DNA of 64,000 bases from Hippophae tibetana (GCA_037013495.1 CM072805.1:13240601-13304600), one strand, 5' to 3'. Positions 46,161-58,545 are shown, numbered from the stretch's first letter. The notes: a model not told the origin generated them from the letters alone. Translations and numbers: made by a program.

Positions 46161-47050
46161 TCAAGAGAGAAAATGCAACGTAGTACAACACACTGAATTG
46201 TATTATTATATGAATAAATCAGTGAAATGTAAATTGTAATGTTTATATAGAGCTAGTTGGAGTGTTTAACAAGTAATATATAAACCAAAACTAATTAATG
46301 ATTAACAAATGACACATAGCATAAGTAACTCACTAACTACCTACTCTCACTATCCCTCACCAAAACCATGGAGATGGAAGAACAATGAGTTTTGGACGCA
46401 AAGCAAAAAGACCTCGCTCTAGTAGGGTCTTTGTCAAAGCATTTGCAAGCTGATTAAACAAAGGGTGTAAATTGAACATCCAAAGCACCTACAACCATTC
46501 TATCATGCACGAAATGCAAGTTAAGCTCTACATGTTTCATCCTAGCATGTTGAATAGGATTAACTGCTAGATGTTTGGCACTTATGTAATCATAAAACAA
46601 GATGGAGCAGTTGGAAGAGAAATATGTAACTTTGCAAGAACTTACTAAAGCCAAAGAAGCTATGCACAATAATTAGTTAATGCATGATATTCTGCCTTTG
46701 TGCACAAATGAGGAACTACCTTTTGCTTATTGAAGGAACATGACCCTAGGTTATCCCCAAAGAAAATGCAATAGGCACTAGTACTCTTTCTGTTATCAGA
46801 GCATGTTACCCAATCTGAATCAGAGAAACTAATAAGAGTAAAATCCACAGCTTTATGTCAAGTAACATTAAAATGCATTTTTATCTTGAGATATTGCAGT
46901 ATAAGCTTAGCTATAAGCCAATGAACATCAGTGGGCTCATGCATAAATTGGCATAATTTGTTCACTACAAACGCAATATCAAGCCACATAATAACACTAT
47001 GTAATGCACCTACAACCTACATGTACTGAGAACCATACATCAAAGAGTTC
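46160..47050 (-). pseudogene. Ty1/copia element 4 remnant (RT end and RNase H)
   Basis: Minus strand: KLCQFMHEPTDVHW and ILQYLK (about 46960-46870), VDFTLISFSDSDWVTCSDNR, KSTSAYCIFFGDNL, KAEYHAL (46848-46660), then HARMKHVELNLHFVHDRMVV (46560-46490). This is the RT-RNase H end of a copia pol. Upstream domains are missing beyond about 47050. The 46160-46400 segment may be its 3' LTR, but no partner is visible. Confidence 0.85.
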
Positions 47051-47089
47051 AACAACTAAATTAGATGTCAAAGGAATTTCATCTCTTTT

Positions 47090-49315
47090 GCTTATGTTTC
47101 ATGTTCTTTGAAATCTATCACATTGTGCACAAAACATATGAGCATCTTTAAAAAGAGTGGGCCAAAAGAATATAGACTGTAATACCTTATGGGTTGTCTT
47201 TTCACCACCAAAATGGCCCCCACAATGAAGTTCATGAAAAAAAGTAGAATGTTCTTATGTTCTTCTTCAGGTACACATCTCCGGATGACTTGATCTTGAC
47301 CAATCTTGTATAAATAAGGGTCATCCCAGAAAGAGTCCTTAATAGTTTTAAAAAATCTTTTCTTGTCCTGATATGAAGTGTTAGGTTGCAAAACACCAGT
47401 GGCAAGATAGTTTACAATATCAGCATACCATGGGTTCGGACCTATTGAAAATAACTGTTCATCAGGAAAGGTTTCAACTATTTCTTCATTACTCTCATCT
47501 TTAAGAGAATTGAAGTCAGAAATCAACCTAGACAAATGATCAGCTACTAAGTTTTCACTGCCTTTCTTATCCTTGATTTCTAAGTCAAATTCTTGTAAGA
47601 GTAAGACCCACCTGATTAATCTTGGCATTTGGTTTACTTAATAGATATCTTAAAGCAGCATGATCAGAATACACAATCACTTTAGATCCTACTAAATAAG
47701 ACCGAAATTTGTCTAAAGAAAACACTATAGCCAAGAATTCCTTTTCAGTGGTGGTATAATTCATTTGGGCATCATTGAGTGTTTTGCTAGCATAGTAGAT
47801 GACATGCAAACGCTTATCCACTCTTTGTCCCAGGACTGCTCCTATAGCATAATCAGAAGCGTCACACATTATTTCAAAAGGTAAAGACCAGTTTGGTGCC
47901 ATAATAACAGGGGTAGATGTGAGTTTATCTTTCAAGGTATTAAAGGAAATAAGGCAGTCATTGTTGAAATCAAAATAAGCATCTTTGGATAGCAAGTTAC
48001 ATAAGGGACGACTTATTTTAGAGAAATCTTTAATAAATCGTCTGTAAAATTTTGTATGTCCTAAGAAGCTTCTTATCCCCTTCACAGATGTAGGGGAGGT
48101 AGTTTGGATATCAATTCAACTTTTTCCTTATCAACTTCAATACCCTTGTTTGAAATTATATGTCCTAAAACAATCCTTTGTTAAACTATAAAATGACTTT
48201 TCTCCCAACTAAGGGTGAGATTGCATTCAATGCATCTTTCTAAAACCAAAGTCAATTTATGTAATTAATCATCAAATGAGTTCCCAAAGACAGAGAAATC
48301 GTCCATGAAAATCTCAATGAATTTTTCCACCATGTCCGAGAAAATAGATATCATGCATATCTGGAAAGTGGTAGGGGCATTGCATAACCCAAATGGCATT
48401 CTTCGAAAAGCAAATGTCCCAAAAGGACATGTAAATGTGGTCTTTTCCTGATCTTCTGGTGCTATGGGTACTTGATAATATCCAGACAATCCATCTAAAA
48501 AAATAGTAAAATTCGTGCCTAGCTAATCTTTCCAACATTTGATCAATGAATGGAAGGGGAAAGTGATCCTTTTTAGTATATAAATTCAGTTTCTTAAAAT
48601 CTATACACATTCTCCATCCAGTGATTATTCTAGTGGGCATTAATTCACTTTTGTCATTTTTAACAATTGTTATCCCAGATTTCTTTGGTACCACATGCAC
48701 TGGACTAACCCACTTACTATCCGTAATAGGATAGATAATTCCTTCTTCTAACAATTTAAGAATTTCTTTCTTAACTACCTCTTGCATATTTGGGTTTAGT
48801 CTTCTTTGGGCCTCTCGTACAGGTTTAGCACCATCCTCCAAGTTGATCTTGTGCATACACATTGTAGGACTAATGCCTCTTATATCCTTGATACTCCAAC
48901 CTATAGATTTCTTAAACTGTTTAAGCACTTTGATGAGTTCCTTTTCTTGGGTTTTGGTCAAGGTTGAAGAAATTATCACTGGATAAGTTTCTCCTTCTCC
49001 CAAAAACACATATTTTAAGTGCTTGATTTCCTCCTTTTTGACATTTTTGACCCATTTTGTCCAATTTTCCATATTTGTTGACATTTCCTCATTTATTTAT
49101 TAATATATTTTTGATGTATTGTCTCCAGTATTCCTCTTTGAGTCTTTAAGTTACGTTTTTTAAGCGAAAATACCTGAAAAACTTTAAAAATACCCGTGAT
49201 TTCAAAAAAGGAAAATTTATATAAATATATGATAAAATCATATAAATAGATATATTTTTAATCAATTAATTTACATAAAATCATGGTAATTTTAGTGCTT
49301 TTTAAGCACTCATCA
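47090..49315 (-). mobile_element. Athila-like Ty3/gypsy remnant with truncated LTR fused to pol
   Basis: Minus strand: LTR start TGATGAGTGCTTAAAAAGC at 49315, about 280 bp of LTR, then directly RT, RNase H and the zinc-finger start of integrase. The LTR part matches 33577-33843 base by base over long stretches. Gag, protease and most of the LTR are missing, as is everything after the H2C2 finger at about 47095. The opposite end abuts copia 4. Confidence 0.88.
47092..49084 (-). pseudogene. Athila-like gypsy RT-RNase H-integrase start
   Basis: RT: HLKYVFLGEGETYPVIIS, RRLNPNMQEVVKKEILKLL, WVSPVHVVPKKSGITIVK, GWRMCIDFKKLN (49084-48540), FRRMPFGLCNAPTTFQ and catalytic FMDD at 48309-48298. RNase H: IRSFLGHTKFYRRFIKDFSK, FEIMCDASDYAIGAVLGQR, YTTTEKEFLAIVFSLDKF, VYSDHAALRYLL (48085-47640). 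Integrase zinc finger: [15 protein letters not shown]...[10 protein letters not shown], ending near 47100. At least two frameshifts. The ORF start MSTNMENWTKWVKNVKKEEI is LTR-derived. Confidence 0.9.
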
Positions 49316-52060
49316 AAGAGCATAAAATGTGCGTCGATTTTACAGACAGTAATAACATGACACTAAAGGATTGCTTCTCATTGCTAAACATTGACAGTTG
49401 GTTGATGCCACAACTGATTTTTAAATGATGAGCTTCATAGATGCCTATTTAGTCTACCATCATATCCAAATACATCCTAGAGATGAAAAAAAAATGGCTT
49501 TCATCATAGAAGAAATGACCTATTGCTATACAAGGATTCCCTTCGGTCTAAAGAATATGGAAGCTACTTACCAAAAGCTGGTCAATAGAATGTTCATGAA
49601 TCGGATAGGCCAAAATATAGAAGTATATATTGACGACATGGTGGTTAAAAAAAGTGCACCAAGAACCATATCTTTGATATGGAGGAAGTTTTTGCTATAA
49701 TGAGGGGCTACAAGATGTGGCTCAACCCAAAGAAGTGTGTCTTTGGAGTAAATCAGGGAAGTTCTTGGGTTATTTACTATCATCAAGGGGGATAGAAGCT
49801 AATCCTAAAAAAATCTCTACCCTTATAAACATGAGATCTCCAAGGTGTATTAAGGAGGTGTAACAGTTGAATAGTCGTATAACCATACTTCGTCATTTCA
49901 TTTTCAAATGTATAGAGAAGTGGCTACCATTTCTTCAATTGTTAAGGGAAAAAAGGAATATGTATGGGATGCAGACTGTGAATGAGCTTTCCAATCCATT
50001 AAGGAATATTTAGGGAAGGCACATCTTCTAGCTAATCCTATTGTAGATGAGGTGTTACACATATAGATGGATTTGACAGACAAAGCCACTAGTGTTGTAT
50101 CGGTGGTCAATAGGGAAGGAAGACAACACCATGTATACTATGTGAGCCACTCCCTAAAAAGAGCACAACAATTGCGTCCTTCGTTGGATAAGGCATCATT
50201 CACTGTAAGAATGGTGATACATAAGCTGAGACACTACTTTAGAGCAATAAGATAGATATCCTTACATCACATCCCTTCAAGAATATTCTGGGCAAGTTGA
50301 ATCAATTGGGTCTCCTTTCTCAAATAGCTATTGAGTTAAGTGAATTCGAGATACATTATAAGCCATTGTCAACAATAAAGGGGAAAGATCTTCTTAATGT
50401 TATGGTGCCAGTGTCTCTGATGACAGTACCAAATTTTGATCTTGGAAGGCATATGTTCATGGGCAAGCAATTTGAGTGGAACATGGATTGGAATAGTGAT
50501 ATTCACTCCTTTAGGAGGCCTAATAAAGCAATGTCTCCATATCAATTTCCAGGCAACCAACAATGTTGTTGAATATGAGGCATTGCTTCTAGCTTTACAC
50601 CAATTGAAATTTTTTGGAACTAAGAGGGTATTGGTCCATAGAGATTCATAGCTTGTGGTTAACAAATTCAATGATGAATTTAAGACAAAGGGAGAAAGGA
50701 TAAAGCTTTATGTGCAAAAGGTGAAAAAAGTAAGGGTAGTTTTTGAAACATTTGAGATTAAAAAAATATTGCAAGGGGGAATGCACATGCAAACTCCCTT
50801 GTAGCGTGTTTGTTGGGACCAAGAATAATGAGGGACGAAGCTAAGGATAAAAGTCAATTGAGCACCAATTCCTCAACACACACCTCTTGGCTAACTCCAT
50901 ACTTGGAATATCTCATTCACGATACCCTACCTGAGAACAAGGACGAGCATGCAAGATCTGGATAAAATTAAGAAATTACATTGTTATTCAAGGGGCACTT
51001 TTTTAAAAGAATTATGGTGGACCATGGCTAAAGTTCTTACCTATCCCAGAAGCCCAAATAGTTTTGAGCGAATTACACAAGGGACGATGTGGGGCTCACT
51101 CAAAGGGAAGAATCCTTTCTTAGCAAATCATTAGACAAGGCTATTATTTCCATACTCTTCTCAAAGATTTTATTTACCATGTCAAAAGATGTGATCGGAG
51201 CCAAAGATATGCCAATAACCCACACCAGCCAGCCAATGACCTGAAATCTATTGTCAACTCATGGCCATTTCAAAAGTAGGGGTTGGATATTGTCGATCCC
51301 TTACCCCTTGCCCCAGGCCAAAGAAATTTTTTAACTAATTACTTCTCCAAATGGATAGAGGTTAAACCATTGGAAAGAATCTAAGAGGTGGTCGTACGAA
51401 AATTTATTTGGTGGAATATCAGCAGTTGATGTCTTTCGGCAATGGAATGGGCATCAAGTTGTCACATTCCACCCTTTATAGACCACAGGAAAAGGATCGA
51501 GTGGAGTCATCAAACAAAACCCTTATCAATATACTTTGGAAACACTTAGAAGGGGTGAAAGGAAAATGGGTAAATGAGCTAACTGATGTTCTTTAGGCTA
51601 TAACGACAATCCCTAATGCGACAACAAAGAAAATTCCCTTTTCTCTCGTTTATGGTACGAAAGCGGTCATCCCATCGAAGGTACAAGAACCTACTCTTCA
51701 GTCGGACATAACACAAAAGTATAATGATTACCTCAAAGAGATTACATATTGTTAGCAGAATAAAAAAGAGAGAATGCTCTGATATGCATTGAATCACAAA
51801 AAATAGCAATCCAAAGGTCATACCATAGATCTATTAAAACACAAGAACTTATGTGTAGGTGATTGGATCTTACGGTAATCATTAGAGAATAAAGTTGAAG
51901 CTACCTATAGAAAAAAATTTGTAACGTGGGAAGGCCCATACCAAATATATGATATCACTCCATAAGAGTCTTATTGAATAGAGTGTAAGGGAGGAGTTAA
52001 GCTAGAATGGGGAACACTTAAAAAATATTATGTGTGAAACCTTACTTATGATATATTGAC
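49316..52060 (+). pseudogene. Tat/Ogre-like Ty3/gypsy pol pseudogene
   Basis: Plus strand, starting abruptly inside RT at the LTR edge of the neighbour: MCVDFTDSNN, SFIDAYLVYHHIQIHPRDEK, YTRIPFGLKNMEATYQKLVN, YIDD at 49626-49637. RNase H: HHVYYVSHSLKRAQQLRPS (50130-50190) and NNVVEYEALLLALHQLKF (50552-50610), a second RNase H-like block as in Tat elements. Integrase: TLYRPQEKDRVESSNKTLIN, VKGKWVNELTDVL (51468-51596) and PFSLVYGTKAVIPSKVQEPT (about 51636-51695). Many stops. Gag and the N-terminal half of pol are absent. Confidence 0.88.
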
Positions 52061-52084
52061 ATACAATGAAGTTTGTTTCTGGAT

Positions 52085-52660
52085 CATTCAAATGTATTAT
52101 ATTATCTCTAGATCATTCAGGTATATTATATTATCTCTCAAAAAATTAACGGGATAACCCTCAAGTATAAATTAAGGCTGCCAAATGAACCCCCATTCAC
52201 TTGGGATGTAGGATAAGAAGCATGTTACCTATCCTAAGAAAAGGTTTTGAGTTCACCAAAGTGAACCCCCTCTTTGGGAAGCACATGTAGGGGTAGGATT
52301 CAATTTCACCCTTACATGTCTCCTATCTCATGAAAAATTAACACAATAACCCCCAAGTACAGAGTGAGACGGCCAAATGGACCCTCTACTTGGGATGCAA
52401 GATAAGAGATGTATCGTCCATCCTAAGAAAAGGTCTAGAGTTCACCAAAGTGAACCCTCTCTTTGGGAAGCACATATAGGGGTGGGATTTAATTTCACCC
52501 TTACATGTCTCCTGTCTCGTGAAAAATTGATGTGATAACCCCCAAGTATGGAATGAAGCGACCAAATGGACCTCCTCATATGGGATACGGGATAAGAGGA
52601 GTATCGTCTGTCCTAATAAAGGATATTGAGTCCAACAAAAAGGGCCTTCCCTTTGCTTAA
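52085..52660 (+). repeat. About 190-bp tandem repeat downstream of Tat-like pol
   Basis: Units begin near 52136, 52326 and 52515, each with (T)GAAAAATTxA..ATAACCCCCAAGTA, GGATAAGAG and AGTTCACCAAAGTGAACCC (the last is a near-palindrome, absent from the shorter third unit). A smaller duplication of GATCATTCA..TATTATATTATCTCT precedes them at 52083-52138. Confidence 0.85.
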
Positions 52661-52839
52661 AAATAAAAAATGCATAAAAAACTTGCTTTATTATTTAATT
52701 CCAGGTACATTCAGACGAAGAAAAAATTAGAAACTTAAACTAGCTCACAGTTAAGAAGGTCTTTATTTATTAATAGGGATGTGATCCAGTGCTTTCAAAT
52801 ACAATAGCCTTATGAGTATTCTTATCTAGAATCCTTTGA

Positions 52840-53481
52840 CCAATTTAGTATGCATGTCTTATAAATCTTGTTCCATGGCTTCAGAGCAAGTCTTTAAGCT
52901 ACACAGTTCTTGGTCCACAAACTTGACGGTTTCCCGACACATATTCGATTCTTGCTATGAATCCTTGGCAATAGATATTTCCAGTAACAAGTAAGAAAGG
53001 AGGTTAAATTACACATTACCAACATTATACATTATTAAATTCCTGAGAGGTTTCTCAAGTCAAGCACGTGTTTGGACATCAGATGCCAGATTTTCTTTTG
53101 CTCACCTTTACAAGCTATATAAATGGTGGATAAATCTGCGGGCACCCTGAAATGATAATACAACTTATCTTGAGCATTAGGGTTATCAAATATCATACTT
53201 CTAAAAAGGCTGTTTAGACCTCTACTTTCACCCCATTCAAGTTTTGTGGGGAAAATACTTTGCAATGAGTTAATGTCTTCCCAAAATGGGGACAATTCTT
53301 TGATAGGGAAAAACCTTGTTGATAGATCCCTACCTATCTTAAGGATAGGTTCAAGTACCTCCCCTGGGTTGATCTTCTCATCTACAGTGCAAGGTGATGC
53401 ACGAAACTGTTGATATTTCATGTGTATGCCTATATGGTGAGAATTTAAAATTTTCCTATTATCACTTGATTCAATACACAA
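52840..53481 (-). CDS. Unrecognised antisense ORF(s) downstream of Tat-like pol
   Basis: Open frame 53481-53035, 148 codons, with EKINPGEVLEPILKIGRDLS, LSPFWEDINSLQSIFPTKLE and PNAQDKLYYHFRVPADLSTI. It is less AT-rich than the flanks. Further along the minus strand, 52975-52840, another frame reads SNMCRETVKFVDQELCSLKT and EAMEQDL, a likely coiled coil broken by two stops, perhaps a second exon. I do not recognise the family. Tat-clade elements often carry antisense ORFs between pol and 3' LTR, and the position and strand fit that. It may equally be unrelated DNA. Probably not functional. Confidence 0.4.
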
Positions 53482-55915
53482 AGGACCTCATTTGTATAAC
53501 AATTTCAAGCAAGATTTCCTCTTAAGCATTTCATCAAAAACCTAATATGTACTAAATAAAATAAACAAATCTCATCTACCTTATTTCTAGAGATGAAAAA
53601 GATTATCTTTACCTAAAGATATTGTTAAATCTCTTGAGTAGAGGGAAGTCGATTTCCCTTCTAGATCTCTTGGAAACCACCTCTCTTTTGGGAGCATCTC
53701 TTAGTTCACCTTGAACCTAAACAATGAAATACCACACCTCTTAGATAGATGGATGTATAGTTCAAGGCTTAAATCTAACCACCTAGCAAGAAGAGATGAA
53801 AGAAGAGACTTTCGGCCTAGGGTTGAACCACTTAGGTTTTGGCCTTGAGCAAGCCTTTCCAAGTTTTGGCCTATGAGAAGGAAAAACATGGCTACTGAAT
53901 AATGAAGATTTCGGCTAGGGTTAGAGGTAGATAATTGGATACAATTTTCCTTAATTATGCCTCCTTAAATAGGCAAGGGTTAGGGCAACTCTTTGTGTAA
54001 GGTTTGAATCAATTACACAAATTCCACTAGCCTTGTTTATCCATCTCATGCTCTCTTTAATCTTAACTTGTGATTGGTTTAATAAATTAATTTATGAACA
54101 AATAATATTATTCATATTATTCTATTATACAATGTCTTTATTATTCTTATAATGCATTCAAACATTATACCAAATAATATTTTCATAACTTCATAAATTT
54201 ATTTATGGTCTAAGCATGTCATATTATGACATTTTATTTTAGCATCTTATCTCATGTATTTTATCTTATACATCATTATGAAATGTAAAATACTCTTGTT
54301 TCTCTTTAGTTGGTGTGACCGTATAGAGGATCTATATCATCTTGACAATAATATAAAATTTTATATTATTAACTATAAGAGGTTCTATCATTACATTATA
54401 GTTTTCCAAATGATATAGTAATTATTTACTCGATCCACTAATTTTGTGTCTATCCTTGTCACATGATATTATGAATAATATGCAAAATAGGATCGTGTCA
54501 CTTTTTGCATTATATTTGTTTTCTTGGTCTCTCAAGTGAATTATAATTATAACTACATCAGTTATATTGCATGCGATATAATTCCACTTTTCCAAGGGCC
54601 CAGTAATATCATAACTCAAAATCGAGAGACAATGATAATATTAACATATAGATTTTTCCCACATAGGTTGTACACAAATGAACTACTATTTTATTCCTAT
54701 CATAAGATAGTATTTAAATAGCAATCACATTATATACTTCTAATGTGAAAAACCTACACATCTCATATCTAAGATTCTAAAGACACAATGGAAAGATTAA
54801 TGACACAATCCATATAATGTTACATCTAGTTAGGTCATGTTCAATATATAAAATACACATTTTATATACTCATGTCATTAAATGATAATCCCTTATCAAC
54901 ATTTATAGAACTACAATGTATTTTTAATTGACATGACAATCTTTCACAGTAATTAATGTTCCTTCTTAATTACCACAATTGTGAACATATTTAGGATTGC
55001 ATGTTTCTCATTTTAAGAGTTCTATGGTTCAAGACCAAATGCATCTTCTTGAAAACTTCCAAAATATAACATGTTAATCTCAAGGAAGAAGAATACATAA
55101 TATTCAAAATCATGAACAATACATAAATCTTTATCAAAAAGAATAATGTTTAAAACATACATCCTTCAAGAACGCCCTAGATTTCTTGGTTTTCTTCCTC
55201 GAAAGGGTATGAAGGGGCATTCAATTCACCTCAGCACTTATAGTAAGGGAAGTGGGGTGTTTCTTAGTAGTCTATAGAATAGTGCTCGGGGTATAATAAA
55301 AACATGACCCCATTTTGATTAGATCATCTAGGTCAACTTGGTTGTAATTCATTCAACCTCAAAAACCTAAAAGTAGCACCCTCAAAAATTTCAAAATAGG
55401 GTTTTGCTTTGGAAAAACTTGGAATTCAAAAATGGAACTTACAATTTCAAACAACAACCTTAAACTCTCAGAAAAAGATCAAACTACTATTTCTAACACA
55501 AGCCCAAATGAAGCAGAAAGCAATTAAATAGAAGCATAAGGGATTTCAATTAGAGAATTTAATTACTATATGATAAATATGGAGTGATAAATACCATATA
55601 TTATAATCATTTCAATAAACTAGTGCATTCACATAACAAATTCTATTATATAAAAAATTATCCTTTTTATGTCCTAAAGATTACAAGGTTGCTTTATAAA
55701 AAAAAATGACAAGACCAATGGAGTGGCCATTTCGACCACACTTTCACGCCTAACTTCCAACATGGCTTCATCACTATGTGGGGAAAGTAGTGGGTGCTTG
55801 ACAAGGGAGATTTAGCCTAGTTACTTTGAAAATCCCGCATCAAAGTGAAGTAGAGAACGACAAGGTCTAACTTCTCGGCCTGGGTCTTAAGACTATTGTT
55901 ATCTCTTTTAGGAGA
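53482..55915. other. Unassigned repeat-like region
   Basis: 53500-53960 contains a pyrimidine-rich block and CCTTAAATAGGC, a possible LTR promoter. 54020-55140 is AT-rich with GGTGTGACCGTATAG near 54313, a word I associate with plant retrotransposon LTRs. 55150-55915 is less AT-rich, with no coding trail. Probably LTR and untranslated parts of the Tat-like element or others; no paired copies are in the window. Confidence 0.4.
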
Positions 55916-56590
55916 ACATAAAACGTGCAAGTATACACGGTCACAAGTAATAAATTTTGATAAGTAAAATATCGTTCCCATAGAGATTTGTCACTACAAT
56001 TTGTTAACTACTAAAATTATTTCACTTAACTAAAGAGTTTTATAACAAAATAAAAGAAATCTAGGATCGTAGTTTTTCACCAAATTAATCCACTCGAATC
56101 ATATTATTTTCTCTTTATTTATATATTTTTAGTAAATTTAATTTATCAACCAAGAACTTCTAATTTTATCCATACATCTCTTCCGAGCTCCGTATAAACA
56201 CACCTCACTAAATTAATTCACTATTTTCCTATGAAAATTAAATTCACCAAGATTCATTACGTTCTAAGTTCTCAAATGGCTGCACATACGATAAAGGTAT
56301 ATCCTATCCTTCATATATACATGTTATTCTATCTATGAGCAATATACACAAAAATGCCTCTTCCAAGTTTATTTAAATGCCACATATCATTTGATAAATT
56401 TTCCAATAATCAAAAGCATTAAGCACAAATAGAATAAACAAATTAAAAGTCTTATAAATCTTTCAAAAATAATTAAATTCAAGCTTCATAAATTTAGATA
56501 AAACGCAACCCTAGAAAAATTAAATTACTTCCATAATAATCCTCTATTTATAACATCAAATTTCTAAAAACAAAATACATTTTATAATGT
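55916..56590 (-). repeat. Gypsy LTR fragment related to 16325-16900
   Basis: CGTGCAAGTATACACGGTCACAA at 55924 and the following TTCCCATAGAGATTTGTCAC resemble the LTR at 16330-16420 (ACACAAGTATACATATCACAA; TTTCTACGGAGATTATG). Same orientation. No gag lies to the left, so it is isolated. Confidence 0.5.
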
Positions 56591-56599
56591 ATTTTTTTT

Positions 56600-58545
56600 A
56601 CACACGGGGGGACAAAAATGTATGACGAAAATAATAAATTAATCCGCGTGGGGGACAAGAATATTGAGACACACAAATACGCAAAAAAGGGAACGTGTGC
56701 CGTTGTTGATTTTTTTTTCAATACATGATGCCACGTGTCGTGATCTAATTCGCTGCAAGATATAGTGGGACATGTGGCAGTCTTTAATTGGTGGAAGGAA
56801 CGGGCTCTTGAGGGATGTGGCACAGGGGATAATGGCACCGAGACATGTGAGGGACAGTTGTTGGGAATGCGTGCATGATTCTGCATTTTTGCAATCACCG
56901 AAATGTGCCACATGTCAGCACATGATTGGCTACAAGGAATGGTGGGACACGTGGCAGACTCTAAATTGTTGGAGGGAGAGATTTCCCGTGGTTACGCTGC
57001 ACGGGATCAACGCCCGCGAGACACATAGGTCCCACCCTACACGTCACCCTACACGTCATCAAATGACGTCAGCAATCACAATCCGCGTTTTTACATTTTT
57101 TTAACATTTTTTTCTCTACTTTTTCTCTCCATCCTCACCTATAAATACCCCCCTTCCCTTCACTTCAAAACACACCTCAAAACCATTCTTCTCTTCTCTT
57201 TCTTTCTCTCATTTCTTAGTTTTTAAGCTTTTCTTAGTTTCTTTCTTAGTTTTTAAGCTTTTCTTAGTTTCTTTCTTAGTTTTTAGTTAAATTCTCTTAG
57301 TTTTAGAGTTCTTCTCTTTTTGGGAGGAACTTGTAATGTTTTTGTAATTTATTAGCTTTTTGATTCAATAAATGGGAGTGCAAATTCCGCTTGGAGGTTT
57401 TCCAGCAACGGGAATAGCATCGAAGTTCTGTAAGGATTTTATTTTCTTTACAGTTATTTTTTATGCTTTATTCTTACATGTTATATTTAATTTGTCTGTG
57501 ATTAAATTAAACTCTATTGGCTGTTTGTAAACATGATATAATAATAACGTTGTTATGCTTGCGAAATATTAAATAGGTGAAAATTTCTAAAATGAATTGA
57601 TTTTATTTTTATTTAAGATTTTATATTAAGAATGTTAGAGAGAAATATATTATTTTTCATTACAAACTTAAAACTGAAAATTAGATTTTAAGGTTTAGTT
57701 ATCCGGTCTAATTTAGAGTAGTGCTCTTTTATTTGTTGGTACAATCGCCCGGTAGTTAGAGTGAAACTCTATTTCAAAAGTTTTTTATAAGAATTATTAT
57801 GTGAAAATATATTGACAACATGTTTTCAGTAGTGGTTTTAAAACTTGAAAGTTAGTACTCGGATAATTAAATTCTATTTTTTAATTTGGACACCTTGAAT
57901 AAAGTTTAAACTGTCTAACCCCACCAAAGGTGACATTTAAATGGTTTATTTTCAATCTCTTAGAAAAAGGAATTAATTTAATTAACCAAATTAGTTATCA
58001 ACCCCACCCATAGGTGTTAATTGATTTGTTTAGTTAACAAAGAATATCTAACCCCACCAAAGGTGGTATTTATATAAAAAAAGAGAATCAATAAAATATC
58101 AATTTATATCTTTAATAACCTAGATAATATGAGCATGCATAATTAATTTAGTTATTATATCCATAAATACTCCACTATTATAAATGATAAAATTTGCATA
58201 AATATTTATTGAATCTGTATCTATGTTTATTTTTATTAAATTATATTTATTGAATCTGTATCTATGTTTATTTTTATGTTATTAGATTAGAAACACAAAA
58301 ACCAAACTATCGTGACAGGATGTTTAGGATTTAATTTCGTTTTTAAAAGTTTGAATAATAAATTAAAAACCACATGCATTCCTTCCTTAGATCGACCTTT
58401 AGAGTATACTTATCATTTTCTTCGAAATGATTCGTGCACTTGCGAGAGTTTTATAAATATTAAAACCAAAGTATTAGCAAGAATCGGCAATGCCGGTTTT
58501 CGCTCATCAGTAATCTATTATAAAGTAAAGTATAAGGAACTTTGA
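56600..58545 (+). repeat. Gypsy LTR copy 2 (shares leader with 33577-35065)
   Basis: 57090-58095 is closely similar to 34080-35065 in the same orientation, including TATAAATA (57140-57147), repeated TTTTTCTTAG words, TTGATTCAATAAATGGGAG and three AACCCCACC stem-loops. Its upstream part (56600-57060) is unlike that of copy 1 and holds two imperfect 178-bp units with ACGTG words. Sequence after 58095 up to about 58545 (CGTGCACTTGCGAG near 58433) may be the rest of the LTR, missing from copy 1. TGACGTCA is at 57064-57071. Confidence 0.7.
57064..57147 (+). promoter_or_regulatory. Promoter of gypsy LTR copy 2
   Basis: TGACGTCA (57064-57071) and TATAAATA (57140-57147), 76 bases start to start, followed by a CT-rich leader as in copy 1. 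Confidence 0.6.

Noticed and set aside
56548..57104. ORFs on both strands, 90-121 codons, Cys- and His-rich
   Set aside because: All fall in the gypsy U3 region with 178-bp units; both strands are open because the region is less AT-rich, and no domain is seen.
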